64,000 nt of DNA from JAEUHZ01 sp964552795 (GTDB lineage Bacteria > Planctomycetota > UBA1135 > GCA-002686595): the NCBI GenBank assembly GCA_964552795.1, contig CAZKIO010000003.1:124001-188000 (forward strand). The letters run 5' to 3'. Of this stretch, positions 38,874-46,608 are shown in pieces. Position 1 is the stretch's first letter; every line of letters starts with the position of its first letter. The position numbers were made by a program, and so were the translations under genes. Under the pieces are notes generated by a model, which ran no database searches, was not told where the DNA came from, and was given only the letters and a program-made list of their open reading frames with translations.

Positions 38874-41101
38874 GTCAGGCCTCCCGCGGCGCGACCCGAG
38901 CCGTACGACAGCGCGACGACGACGTGCAGCACGAGCAGGATGACCAGCGCCAGCGCCACCCAGCGGTGGACCCAGCGCCAGCCCGCGACGAGTGCGCGGA
39001 CGTCTTCGAAGTGCGCGACCACGATCGCGGTGCGGTGGGCCTCGCGCGCCAGCACCAGCGTCTCCTCCAGTTGGCCGGGCGGGATGCCGGCGTCGCGTCC
39101 CTCGGCGCGCAGGCCGGCGAGCACGCGCGCCAGCTCGCGCTGGCCGAGCATCAGGGCGCCGACGCGGCCGGGCAGCGAGCTCCGCCATTGGCGGCGCGCC
39201 ACGAGGCCGTCGATCGTTGCGCGCGCCTTGTCGGCGAACGCGCGCTGCGTTCCGCGCCACGCGTCGGTCATGCGCGCCAGGCGCACGCGCACCTCCTCCA
39301 GCTCCAGCTCGCGGCCGTTGGCGGCGCGCGGGACGTAGGCGTACAGGTAGCGGCCGATCGCGCCGCTCGCGAACAGCACGAGCAGCGCCAGGAACGCGTG
39401 GCCGCCGATCGAATCGCCCGCCGACATGCCGGCGTGCAGCAGCGCGCACAGCAGCGCCAGGATCCCCGTCGCGACGTGGCTGCTCATCCACGCGCGCAAC
39501 GAGCCCCAGGCGAACCAGCGCACGCGCTGCGAGCGGCGCGCGAGGTAGGCCAGGTTCACGGCCACCAGCGCCGCGGACGCGATGCCCAGCCCCAGGCCGA
39601 TGCCCATGCTCGGCCGCAGGCTGCCGTGCGCCGCGTGGACCGGGCGCTCGTGCGGCGCGAGGCCGTAGTAGTCGCGGTTCCACACGGCCCACGCCAGCGC
39701 CAGGAGCGCGAGGACGAAGCCGACGGCCAGCGCGCGGACGAGGCCGCTGCCCTGCTCCTTCACGGGTGCCAGCGCCGGCCGGTCCTCGGGGTCGAACGAG
39801 ACGCCGGCGCTCTCGAGGAGCGCGAAGGGCGGCGTGCCGCCAGCCAGCACGAACACCTCGTCGTTCGGCAGCGACCACGTCGAGAGGCCGTCCTGCCCGG
39901 CGATCGCGAGATCGACGGCGTGCTCGTGGATCGCGAGGACGCGGCACGAGAAGAGCAGGCGGATGCGGCCGTCGGCCGCGCGCTCGCGCAGCCGGTCCTC
40001 GGTGCGCTGCTTGAGGCGGAAGAACGCGGCCTGGCGGTACGCGATGGTCACTTCGTTTCCGGGCTGCTCCGCGAGTGCGAGCGCCGTCTCCACCGCGCTC
40101 TCGCCGCCGCCGACGACCAGGAGGCGCCGTCCCTGGTACGCGTTGGCGTCGGCCAGCGCGTAGGCGACCTTCGGCGCGTCCTCGCCCGGCACGCCGAGCT
40201 TCACCGGCGACCCGCGACGGCCGAGCGCGAGGCACACGCTCCGCGCCGCGAAGGTCCGCGACGCCGTGCGCACGACGAAGCCGCCCGACGGATCGCGGGT
40301 CAGCCCGGTGACGGCCTCCCCGCCGTGGATCGGGAGCTGGTGCGCGGCGGCCGCGCGCGACCACAGCTCCATCAGCTCTTCCTTGGCGTAGGTGGCGCGC
40401 TCCAGCCGCGCGCCGTTCGGCAGGTCGACCGGCTGCGTCAGCACCAGCTTGCGGCGCGGATAGCGCGCGACCGTGCCGCCGATCGCGGCCTCCTGGTCGA
40501 GCGTCGCGAAGGCGAGGCCGAGGCGCTGCGCCTCCAGCGAACAGGCCAGTCCCGCCGGGCCGGCGCCGACGATCACGAGGTCGAGGACGCCGGGCGTCGC
40601 GGGGCCGGCGCGGCGTCGCGCGACCTCGGCAGCGACGGCGGTGCCCTGCACGATCGCGTTGCGGATCAGCGCGCGCGCCGTGACCTCGCCCGCGAGGAAC
40701 AGGTTCGGGACGCCGACGGCCTCCAGCGACTCGTGGACGGCGGGGATGTCGCGGCGCGTCGCCGTATCCGACAACGCCACGGTGATGGCGCCGGTCGGGC
40801 ACTCGGTCTCGCAGGCCGACACGCCGGTGCAGCGCGCCCCGTTGACGACCATCGCCTGGCCGTGCACGAGAGCGAGCACGCCGTCCTCGGGGCACGCGCG
40901 CACGCAGGCGCCGCAACCGACGCAGCGCGTCAGGTCGACGATGGGATGCTGGAGCTGCGCCTTGGCGCTGCCCAGCCGCACCGCGCGCTCGCGTTCGGTG
41001 AGCTTCGCCTCCATGCGCGCGAGCTCGATGCGGCGCAGCAGCGTCGCGCCGAGCGCGATGCCCAGCGCGAAGACCAGGAAGCCGAGCACGATCCAGGTCA
41101 T
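38870..41101 (-). CDS. inner-membrane Fe-S / FAD-NAD(P) / di-haem cytochrome b fusion oxidoreductase
   Basis: This 743-residue fusion has an N-terminal helix (about 3-22), then Fe-S motifs C60-x2-C63-x2-C66-x3-C70 and a partial C91-x5-C97-x3-C101. A thioredoxin-reductase-like flavoprotein follows with FAD site VIVGAGPAGLA (about 173) and NAD(P) site LLVVGGGESAVETA (about 315). The C-terminal third has about five membrane helices. Two of them carry H-x13-H (SSHVATGILALLCALLHAG; WVHRWVALALVILLVLHVV), the spacing of bis-His b haems. It lacks the TrxR CxxC dithiol in the usual place. It should move electrons between NAD(P)H and the periplasmic 23-haem protein, its coupled downstream neighbour. 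The direction is unknown. Confidence 0.85.
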   Translation of the reverse strand: MTWIVLGFLVFALGIALGATLLRRIELARMEAKLTERERAVRLGSAKAQLQHPIVDLTRCVGCGACVRACPEDGVLALVHGQAMVVNGARCTGVSACETECPTGAITVALSDTATRRDIPAVHESLEAVGVPNLFLAGEVTARALIRNAIVQGTAVAAEVARRRAGPATPGVLDLVIVGAGPAGLACSLEAQRLGLAFATLDQEAAIGGTVARYPRRKLVLTQPVDLPNGARLERATYAKEELMELWSRAAAAHQLPIHGGEAVTGLTRDPSGGFVVRTASRTFAARSVCLALGRRGSPVKLGVPGEDAPKVAYALADANAYQGRRLLVVGGGESAVETALALAEQPGNEVTIAYRQAAFFRLKQRTEDRLRERAADGRIRLLFSCRVLAIHEHAVDLAIAGQDGLSTWSLPNDEVFVLAGGTPPFALLESAGVSFDPEDRPALAPVKEQGSGLVRALAVGFVLALLALAWAVWNRDYYGLAPHERPVHAAHGSLRPSMGIGLGLGIASAALVAVNLAYLARRSQRVRWFAWGSLRAWMSSHVATGILALLCALLHAGMSAGDSIGGHAFLALLVLFASGAIGRYLYAYVPRAANGRELELEEVRVRLARMTDAWRGTQRAFADKARATIDGLVARRQWRSSLPGRVGALMLGQRELARVLAGLRAEGRDAGIPPGQLEETLVLAREAHRTAIVVAHFEDVRALVAGWRWVHRWVALALVILLVLHVVVALSYGSGRAAGGLT

Positions 41102-41185
41102 GCGTCGGCTCCCCGCTGCGCGTTCGAAGCAGTGCGGACCACGTTCAGGTCCCCACGGCAGGTCGCCGCGGGAGATCCCCGCCGG

Positions 41186-42067
41186 TCAGCGCGCGCCGTC
41201 GGGCGTCGCTTCGGGCTCGGGTGTCGGCGGCGCTTCCGGAACGGGCGGCGCCTGGGGCGTCACGACCTCCGCCGGATCGGGCTCGGGCGCGGGCTGCGCC
41301 TCGCGCGCGATGGCGGCCTTGGGCTTCAGCGTCGTGACCGTGCGCTTCTTCGCCGGTGTCGCCGTCGTCGCCGCGGGTGGCGGGGTCGCGGGCTCGACCT
41401 CGACGGCGATCTGTCCGTACAGCGCGGCCGACTCCACGTAGGCATTGGCCGCGGCGACGGTCGCGTCGAGGCGCTGGTCGAGCGCCTTGGACTGGTCGGT
41501 CAGCTCGCGCACGTCCGTGCGAATCGACGCGACGGAGGCCGCGTTCAGGTCGTGACGCAGGAACAGGGCGTGGTCCTGCAGCTCGTCGTGGAAGGCGTCC
41601 AGGGCGATCTGCGCGGTCTGTGCCGCGCCGACGATGGCCTGGAAGCGCGTGCGCGTCTCGTCGAGCCGCGCCTGGCTGCGCTGGCGCATGCGCGAGTTGC
41701 CGAACGCCTCCATGTCCTTGGTCCAGCGCTGGAACACGTCCGCGGCCGCGTCCTGCATCGGGCCGGTCGCGCCGCGCAACGTCTCGGCCTGCTCCTCGGA
41801 GGCGTCCTTCGCCTCCATGAACCTGGCGAACGCCGCGGCCGCGTCGCCCTGGAAGCGCGGCGACACGAGCGTGCACAACGCGTTCAAGGCGGCGCGCGAC
41901 GACTCCTTGGCGACCGCGGTCTCGGCCTGTACGCGCTCGATGCGCGTGAGCAGCTGGTCGACGCGGTCGATGCTCTGGCTGCGCTCCGAAGTGCCCGCGC
42001 ACGCGGATGCGAGCAGCCAGACGGACAGGATGGATGCGTACGGACGGACTGTGGTCGAGTGGGCCAC
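41186..42067 (-). CDS. DUF2959-family lipoprotein
   Basis: This 293-residue protein has a signal and lipobox (LLASAC), then a long helical and coiled-coil region matching DUF2959 (SRMRQRSQARLDETRTRF; HALFLRHDLNAASVASIR). The Pro/Ala/Glu-rich tail (from about 235) looks disordered. The start is a GTG at 42067 preceded by GGGAG. The function of DUF2959 is not known. It is first in the strand order before the conduit genes, 84 bases from the flavoprotein start, so it may be co-transcribed with them. Involvement in the conduit is only positional inference. Confidence 0.75.
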   Translation of the reverse strand: MAHSTTVRPYASILSVWLLASACAGTSERSQSIDRVDQLLTRIERVQAETAVAKESSRAALNALCTLVSPRFQGDAAAAFARFMEAKDASEEQAETLRGATGPMQDAAADVFQRWTKDMEAFGNSRMRQRSQARLDETRTRFQAIVGAAQTAQIALDAFHDELQDHALFLRHDLNAASVASIRTDVRELTDQSKALDQRLDATVAAANAYVESAALYGQIAVEVEPATPPPAATTATPAKKRTVTTLKPKAAIAREAQPAPEPDPAEVVTPQAPPVPEAPPTPEPEATPDGAR

Positions 42068-42174
42068 TACGATCTGCTCCCTTGCCTTCTTCCCTGCGAA
42101 TGGCGCGCGTCCCCGCGACGCGCCCATGTCACGATTCGGCAAGATCCGGCGACCCGATTGAGGGCAACACGGAA

Positions 42175-44211
42175 CTATCGCGACCGCGCGCCCGGCTCCA
42201 GCGCGGGGACGCGCACGAGCGCAGGCGGGACCGCGTTCACGGGCACGGCCGCGCCGGCCGTGCGTGCATCCTCGGCGCTCCGCGCCCGTTCGCGTGCGCC
42301 CGGCCGCGCGACGCGCCGGCGCCGCAGCCAGACCAGGCCGCCGAGGGCGACGATGCTCCACTGCACGAGGTAGTAGGTCCACAACGCACGGTGGATCCCG
42401 CTGGTGAATCCGTAGCTGTGCAGTCCGACGCCGAGCAGGTTCACGCCCCACCACGAGAACGCGATGATCGTGCCGGTGAAGGCCGCGGCAAGGCAGACCC
42501 CCAGGTCGCGCAGCAGGCCCGCGCGGCGCGCATGGACCAGCGCGATCTGCGCGATGCAGATCAGGAGCGCGCCGTTCTCCTTGGGGTCCCAGCCCCAGAA
42601 GCGGCCCCAGCTCTCGTTGGCCCAGATCCCGCCGAGGATCGTGCCGACGACCGCGAAGAACAGCGCGAAGCAGGTCACGCCGTAGACCGACCGTGCGAGC
42701 GAGCGTTGACGCTCGGGATCGCCGCCGTCGCCCCGCAGCAGCGCGAGGAACACGTAGGCGCTGCCCAGCACCGCGGCCAGCACGCCGGCCGAGTAGCCCA
42801 GCGTGATGGCCGTGACGTGCGTCGCGAGCCAGAAGTTGGTGTCGAGCACCGCGACGAGGCTGGGCATCGTGTCCTGTCCGTCGAGCGCCTCGTAGCCGTT
42901 CGCCAGGAACAGGCCGGCGGCGCCGACGAGGCAGGCCACTCCGAGATGGATGCGCTGGCGCTGGATGCGCTCGACGGCGAGCGCCACGAGAACGCCGGCG
43001 GCCGTGACGAACAAGACCGTTTCGTACAGCGTCGACACCGGCGGCCGTCCGCGGATCACGCAACGCAGCACGATCGCGAAAACGAGAAGCGCGAGTGCGC
43101 CGAGAGCGGCCAGCCACGCGGCCCGCGAGGGGAGGGCGGCGCGCGGGCGCAGCCAGCCCAGGGCGCAGGCCGCGAAGCCCAGCAGGAAGAGAACGGTGGA
43201 CCAGCGCAACAGGTTCCAGCGCTGGTATGCGACCTCCAGCCCCACGCCTTCGAGCTCGCCGCGTGCGGCGGCCAGCTCGCCGGCGCGCGCCGCGAGCGCC
43301 TGCAGCTGTGCTGCCAGCCGTGCCGGATCGGTGCGGCTCGCGACGACGGCCTCCGCCGCGCGCAACAGCGCGACGTGCTCCGCGGCCGCCGCTTCCCCAA
43401 GGCGGGCGGCCAGCAGGAGATCGGCGGGCGTCTTCCAGTCGGCGTCCTGCGCCGCGGAGCGCACCGGCGGAATCCAGGCGAGTACCTGCGCGTCCGCGCA
43501 CAAGTCGGTGGCGTTGCGCCAGAGCGCGGAGATCGCGCCCTTGTCGCGCCCGTCGCCGCCGGAGGCGAGGTCGCGCTCGAGCCCGGCGATCGCGGGCGCC
43601 TGCTCGACGACGTCGGCGATGGTGATCCGGTCGCGCGCGGGGAACAGGCCCGCCAGAAGCGTGCCCTCCTGCAGCGGGATGCCGTGGCGCGCGAACTCGA
43701 AGGTGCGGCCGAGGCGCAGGACGAGCAGCGCGCTTTCGGCGACGCGCACGGTCTGCGCCTGGATCGACGTGCGCTGGCCGGCGGGCGTGCCCTGCGCGGC
43801 GTGCGCGCGGTCGAGCAGCTCCGGCAGGACGCCCGCGAGCTCCGAGTAGGCCCAGCGGTCGCGCTTCCTGTGCCCCGCATCAGCCAGTCCGGCCGCGACC
43901 AGCGCCTGCGAATCCTCGACGAGCAGGACCGGGTCGTTCTGCGCCAGCTCGGGGAACAGCACGAGGCGCAGCAGCCACTCGACGGCGTCGAGGCGCGCGC
44001 CCTCGGCGTCGCTCGCCGACGCGCGGCCAGCGACGCGCAGCAGCGTGAACCGCGCGAAGCTGGCGATCGGCTTGACGCGGCCGCCGTCCTGGATCGGCAA
44101 CCGTTCGAACGCGCGCGCCGGCGCCTCCCAAGGCTCGTTGGCGCGGCCGGTCGCGCACGCGGCAAGGACGACCGCGAAGAACAGGAGCGCGCGGTTCCAC
44201 GCGGCGATCAC
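42175..44211 (-). CDS. ccsA: CcsA-type cytochrome c haem lyase, System II
   Basis: This 678-residue membrane protein exports haem and, together with CcsB, attaches it to CxxCH motifs outside the membrane. The C-terminal half carries the haem-handling tryptophan-rich WWD motif (WGRFWGWDPKENGALL, around residue 545), and conserved His residues in THVTAITLGYS and LHSYGFTSGIHRALW. The N-terminal 300 residues form a poorly conserved, Ala-rich extra-membrane region (APARAFERLPIQDGGRVKPI is the recognisable start), as in planctomycete and Bacteroidetes homologues. The GTG at 44211 overlaps the ccsB stop (GTGA). Its position next to genes encoding more than 40 haem sites explains the need. Confidence 0.9.
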   Translation of the reverse strand: MIAAWNRALLFFAVVLAACATGRANEPWEAPARAFERLPIQDGGRVKPIASFARFTLLRVAGRASASDAEGARLDAVEWLLRLVLFPELAQNDPVLLVEDSQALVAAGLADAGHRKRDRWAYSELAGVLPELLDRAHAAQGTPAGQRTSIQAQTVRVAESALLVLRLGRTFEFARHGIPLQEGTLLAGLFPARDRITIADVVEQAPAIAGLERDLASGGDGRDKGAISALWRNATDLCADAQVLAWIPPVRSAAQDADWKTPADLLLAARLGEAAAAEHVALLRAAEAVVASRTDPARLAAQLQALAARAGELAAARGELEGVGLEVAYQRWNLLRWSTVLFLLGFAACALGWLRPRAALPSRAAWLAALGALALLVFAIVLRCVIRGRPPVSTLYETVLFVTAAGVLVALAVERIQRQRIHLGVACLVGAAGLFLANGYEALDGQDTMPSLVAVLDTNFWLATHVTAITLGYSAGVLAAVLGSAYVFLALLRGDGGDPERQRSLARSVYGVTCFALFFAVVGTILGGIWANESWGRFWGWDPKENGALLICIAQIALVHARRAGLLRDLGVCLAAAFTGTIIAFSWWGVNLLGVGLHSYGFTSGIHRALWTYYLVQWSIVALGGLVWLRRRRVARPGARERARSAEDARTAGAAVPVNAVPPALVRVPALEPGARSR

Positions 44212-45344
44212 GGAGCACCTCGCTGCAGCTTGACGTGGCGCACGAGCTTGCGCGTGAAGTGATGCATCAGGCCCAGCGCGATCACGATGCACGCGATCAG
44301 CGGCAGCGCGTCGGCGGGGTTGCGCACCACCGCGAACGTCGAGAACAGGACCGCATCCGGGCCGGCGCCCTGCGGTCCCCAGGATGCCTGGTAGACGACC
44401 AGACCGCCGGCGCGCAGCGGCTCGTTCATCGAGATCGTCACCTTGCGGTCGCCGTCGACCAGGACGTCGCTCTCGAACGAGCGCGGCATGCTCGAGCGCG
44501 GGTGATCCTCCTTGCGGAAATCGGCCAGGCTCAGCGTGAACGGCAGCGGGTGTCGCTCGCGCCGCAGGTCGAACTCGAAGCGGCGCCGGTCGACGATCGC
44601 CGCGAAGGGAGCGCGCTGCGCGCCCCAGATCAGACCCTCCAGGGGCGCGTCGCTGCCCGCGAGCACGACGTCGAAGCGCGCGCCGGGGATGTTCCGGCCG
44701 ACCTCCCTGTCGCGCGGCTCGGGGACGAATTGCACGTCCTGCGCGCCGCGTGCCGCCGGCCTGCAGTTGGAGTGCGCTTCGCGGACGGCGAGCGTGAAGG
44801 GCAGACCCTCGGCAGCGACCTGGACCGGCGCCGCGCCGCCGGCCCGCTCGAGCGCGTCGAAAGGCACGACGTGCTGGCGCACGCCGCCGTCGGGCAGCGA
44901 CTCGCGGACCGCGAGCTCCCAGCGCTGATCGCTCTCGAACCAGTCGGCGCTTTCGCCCTCCCGCAGCGTGACGCGGCCGTCCTGCGAGGCGTGATGCTTC
45001 ACGAAGGCGGCGACGAGGAGCAACACGATGCCGGCGTGCGTGACCAGGATGCCGAGCGTCTCGCGCGACTTCCTGATGCGGACGAATCCGCCCAGGATCA
45101 GGTTCAACGCCAGCAGCGACAGCACCAGGTTCGCGCCCGGGAGTGGAACGGCCAGCGGACCGAAATCGTGGACGAGCACGAACGACTCGAAGTACTTGCG
45201 CTGCACGTCGTACAGGCCCGAGTGCACCTGCTCGAGCGTTCCGAGCCACGTCAGCAGGCCCAGCAGGACGAGCAGGAGGCACGAGAGCCGCAGCGACGCC
45301 AACGCGTGGAGCGCGACGTGCGCGCACCTGCGGAGCAGGTTCAA
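44208..45344 (-). CDS. ccsB: CcsB/ResB-type cytochrome c maturation protein
   Basis: This 378-residue protein has three N-terminal hydrophobic helices (LRLSCLLLVLLGLLTWLGT; LVLSLLALNLILGGFV; LGILVTHAGIVLLLVAAFV), a large periplasmic domain, and a final helix (LPLIACIVIALGLMHHFTRKL). This is the ResB layout of System II. The GTHAG-type segment reads VTHAGIV and carries a candidate haem-binding His. The start is a rare TTG at 45344 with GGAGG nine bases upstream, overlapping the preceding stop as TTGA. It pairs with CcsA at 42175-44211, with which it shares four bases. Confidence 0.87.
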   Translation of the reverse strand: MNLLRRCAHVALHALASLRLSCLLLVLLGLLTWLGTLEQVHSGLYDVQRKYFESFVLVHDFGPLAVPLPGANLVLSLLALNLILGGFVRIRKSRETLGILVTHAGIVLLLVAAFVKHHASQDGRVTLREGESADWFESDQRWELAVRESLPDGGVRQHVVPFDALERAGGAAPVQVAAEGLPFTLAVREAHSNCRPAARGAQDVQFVPEPRDREVGRNIPGARFDVVLAGSDAPLEGLIWGAQRAPFAAIVDRRRFEFDLRRERHPLPFTLSLADFRKEDHPRSSMPRSFESDVLVDGDRKVTISMNEPLRAGGLVVYQASWGPQGAGPDAVLFSTFAVVRNPADALPLIACIVIALGLMHHFTRKLVRHVKLQRGAP

Positions 45345-46435
45345 CCGTCCTCCAGCGTGCGGCACAGGTCCAGGAACGCCGTGCGCTCCCGGGCGACGCG
45401 CGCGGCCGGACCCGTGAGCTTCACGAAGACGGAGCGGTCCGGAGCGCACAGGACCGCGCCCAGCAGACCGGCGCCGTCGTTCGATGCCTCGACCAGCAGC
45501 CCGGGTGCGCCGAGCAGGGACACGCGCTCCAGCGCAGCGAACTGCGCGTCGTCCAGCGCAGGCAGGCCGATCTGCCCTCTCCAGCGGTCGAGGTTGGAGC
45601 GCGCGCCGCCGGCTTCGCCGGGGAGCACCGTGATCGAGCACTCGGTGCTGTCATCGATCCGGAGGTCGAGCGCGCGCGGCGGCCTGGCGGTCACGCGCAT
45701 CCAGTCGGCCGGAACCGCGGCCCTCAAGCCGGCCGCCCGCTCCTCGCGCATGGCTGCGGACGGCTGCGCGTCGGTCTCGGCCGCCGGAGCCGAGCGGAAC
45801 GAAGCGGCGAGCTGCAGGAACGCTTCGCGTTCGCGCACGACGACCGCGTCCGGTCCGACGAACTTCAGGAAGGCCGACCCGGCCGGATCGACGAGCAGGA
45901 GGCCGAGCAGGCGTTGACCGGTTCGCGCGGCGCCGCCGGACATCCCCGTGAAATCGCCCTGCGCTTCCAGCAGCACGGCGTCGCGCTCGAGGAGCTTCGC
46001 GCGCGGCAGCGCGTCCATGTCCGACGGTCCCAGCGCCGGGCGGCCGAGTTGTCCGAGCCAGCGGTTCACGTTGGCGCCCAGGCCGCCCGCGTCGCCGGCG
46101 AGGATCGTCAGGTAGCACTCGGCCAGCGGATCGCCGGCGGCGAGGAAGTTGGCGATGCGCATCGCGCTCGGCGCACGCTCGACCCAGCCCGCGGGCAGGT
46201 CCCAGCGCAACATGCCGCGCGCCTCGGCGACGCCGCCGTCGTCCGCGACCGGTTCGTGCGCGCGCGGCGCGAGACCGAAGCGCGCCTCGACCGACGGACC
46301 GGCCGCGCGCGGTGCGACGACCGCAGCGACGGTGCTCGAACGCGCGAGGATCGGTTCGTCGCCGGCGGGACCGCGCTGCGTGCACCCGACGAGCGCCACC
46401 GCGCCCAGAAATGCGAATTCGCGCTCGAAGCGCAT
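45341..46435 (-). CDS. lipoprotein with two tandem copies of an unknown domain
   Basis: This 364-residue protein begins with a lipobox signal (LVGC, residues 15-18). Two halves repeat the same layout. First copy: WDLPAGWVER...NVNRWLGQLGRPAL...LLERDAVLLEAQGDF...AFLKFVGPDAVVVRER. Second copy: AAVPADWMRV...NLDRWRGQIGLPAL...LLGAPGLLVEASND...VFVKLTGPAARVARER. The domain occurs next to ccsB genes in other planctomycetes as far as I recall; its function is unknown. It is coupled to ccsB by a four-base overlap, so an accessory role in cytochrome maturation is a fair guess, unproven. Confidence 0.7.
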   Translation of the reverse strand: MRFEREFAFLGAVALVGCTQRGPAGDEPILARSSTVAAVVAPRAAGPSVEARFGLAPRAHEPVADDGGVAEARGMLRWDLPAGWVERAPSAMRIANFLAAGDPLAECYLTILAGDAGGLGANVNRWLGQLGRPALGPSDMDALPRAKLLERDAVLLEAQGDFTGMSGGAARTGQRLLGLLLVDPAGSAFLKFVGPDAVVVREREAFLQLAASFRSAPAAETDAQPSAAMREERAAGLRAAVPADWMRVTARPPRALDLRIDDSTECSITVLPGEAGGARSNLDRWRGQIGLPALDDAQFAALERVSLLGAPGLLVEASNDGAGLLGAVLCAPDRSVFVKLTGPAARVARERTAFLDLCRTLEDG

Positions 46436-46608
46436 GTGACGGCTTCCCCCCCTCCGCGCCTGCCGAGCACGGACGGGTGCTGAATCGTCCCGCAAGGGGC
46501 GCGTTCTTGAGGCGGGTGCGCCGGCGCATCCGGGGAAAGCGTGCAACGCGGGGATCCGGCCGCTCAATCTGTGGAAGAATGGCCCGCGACCCCCGCCGAG
46601 GAGTTCCC

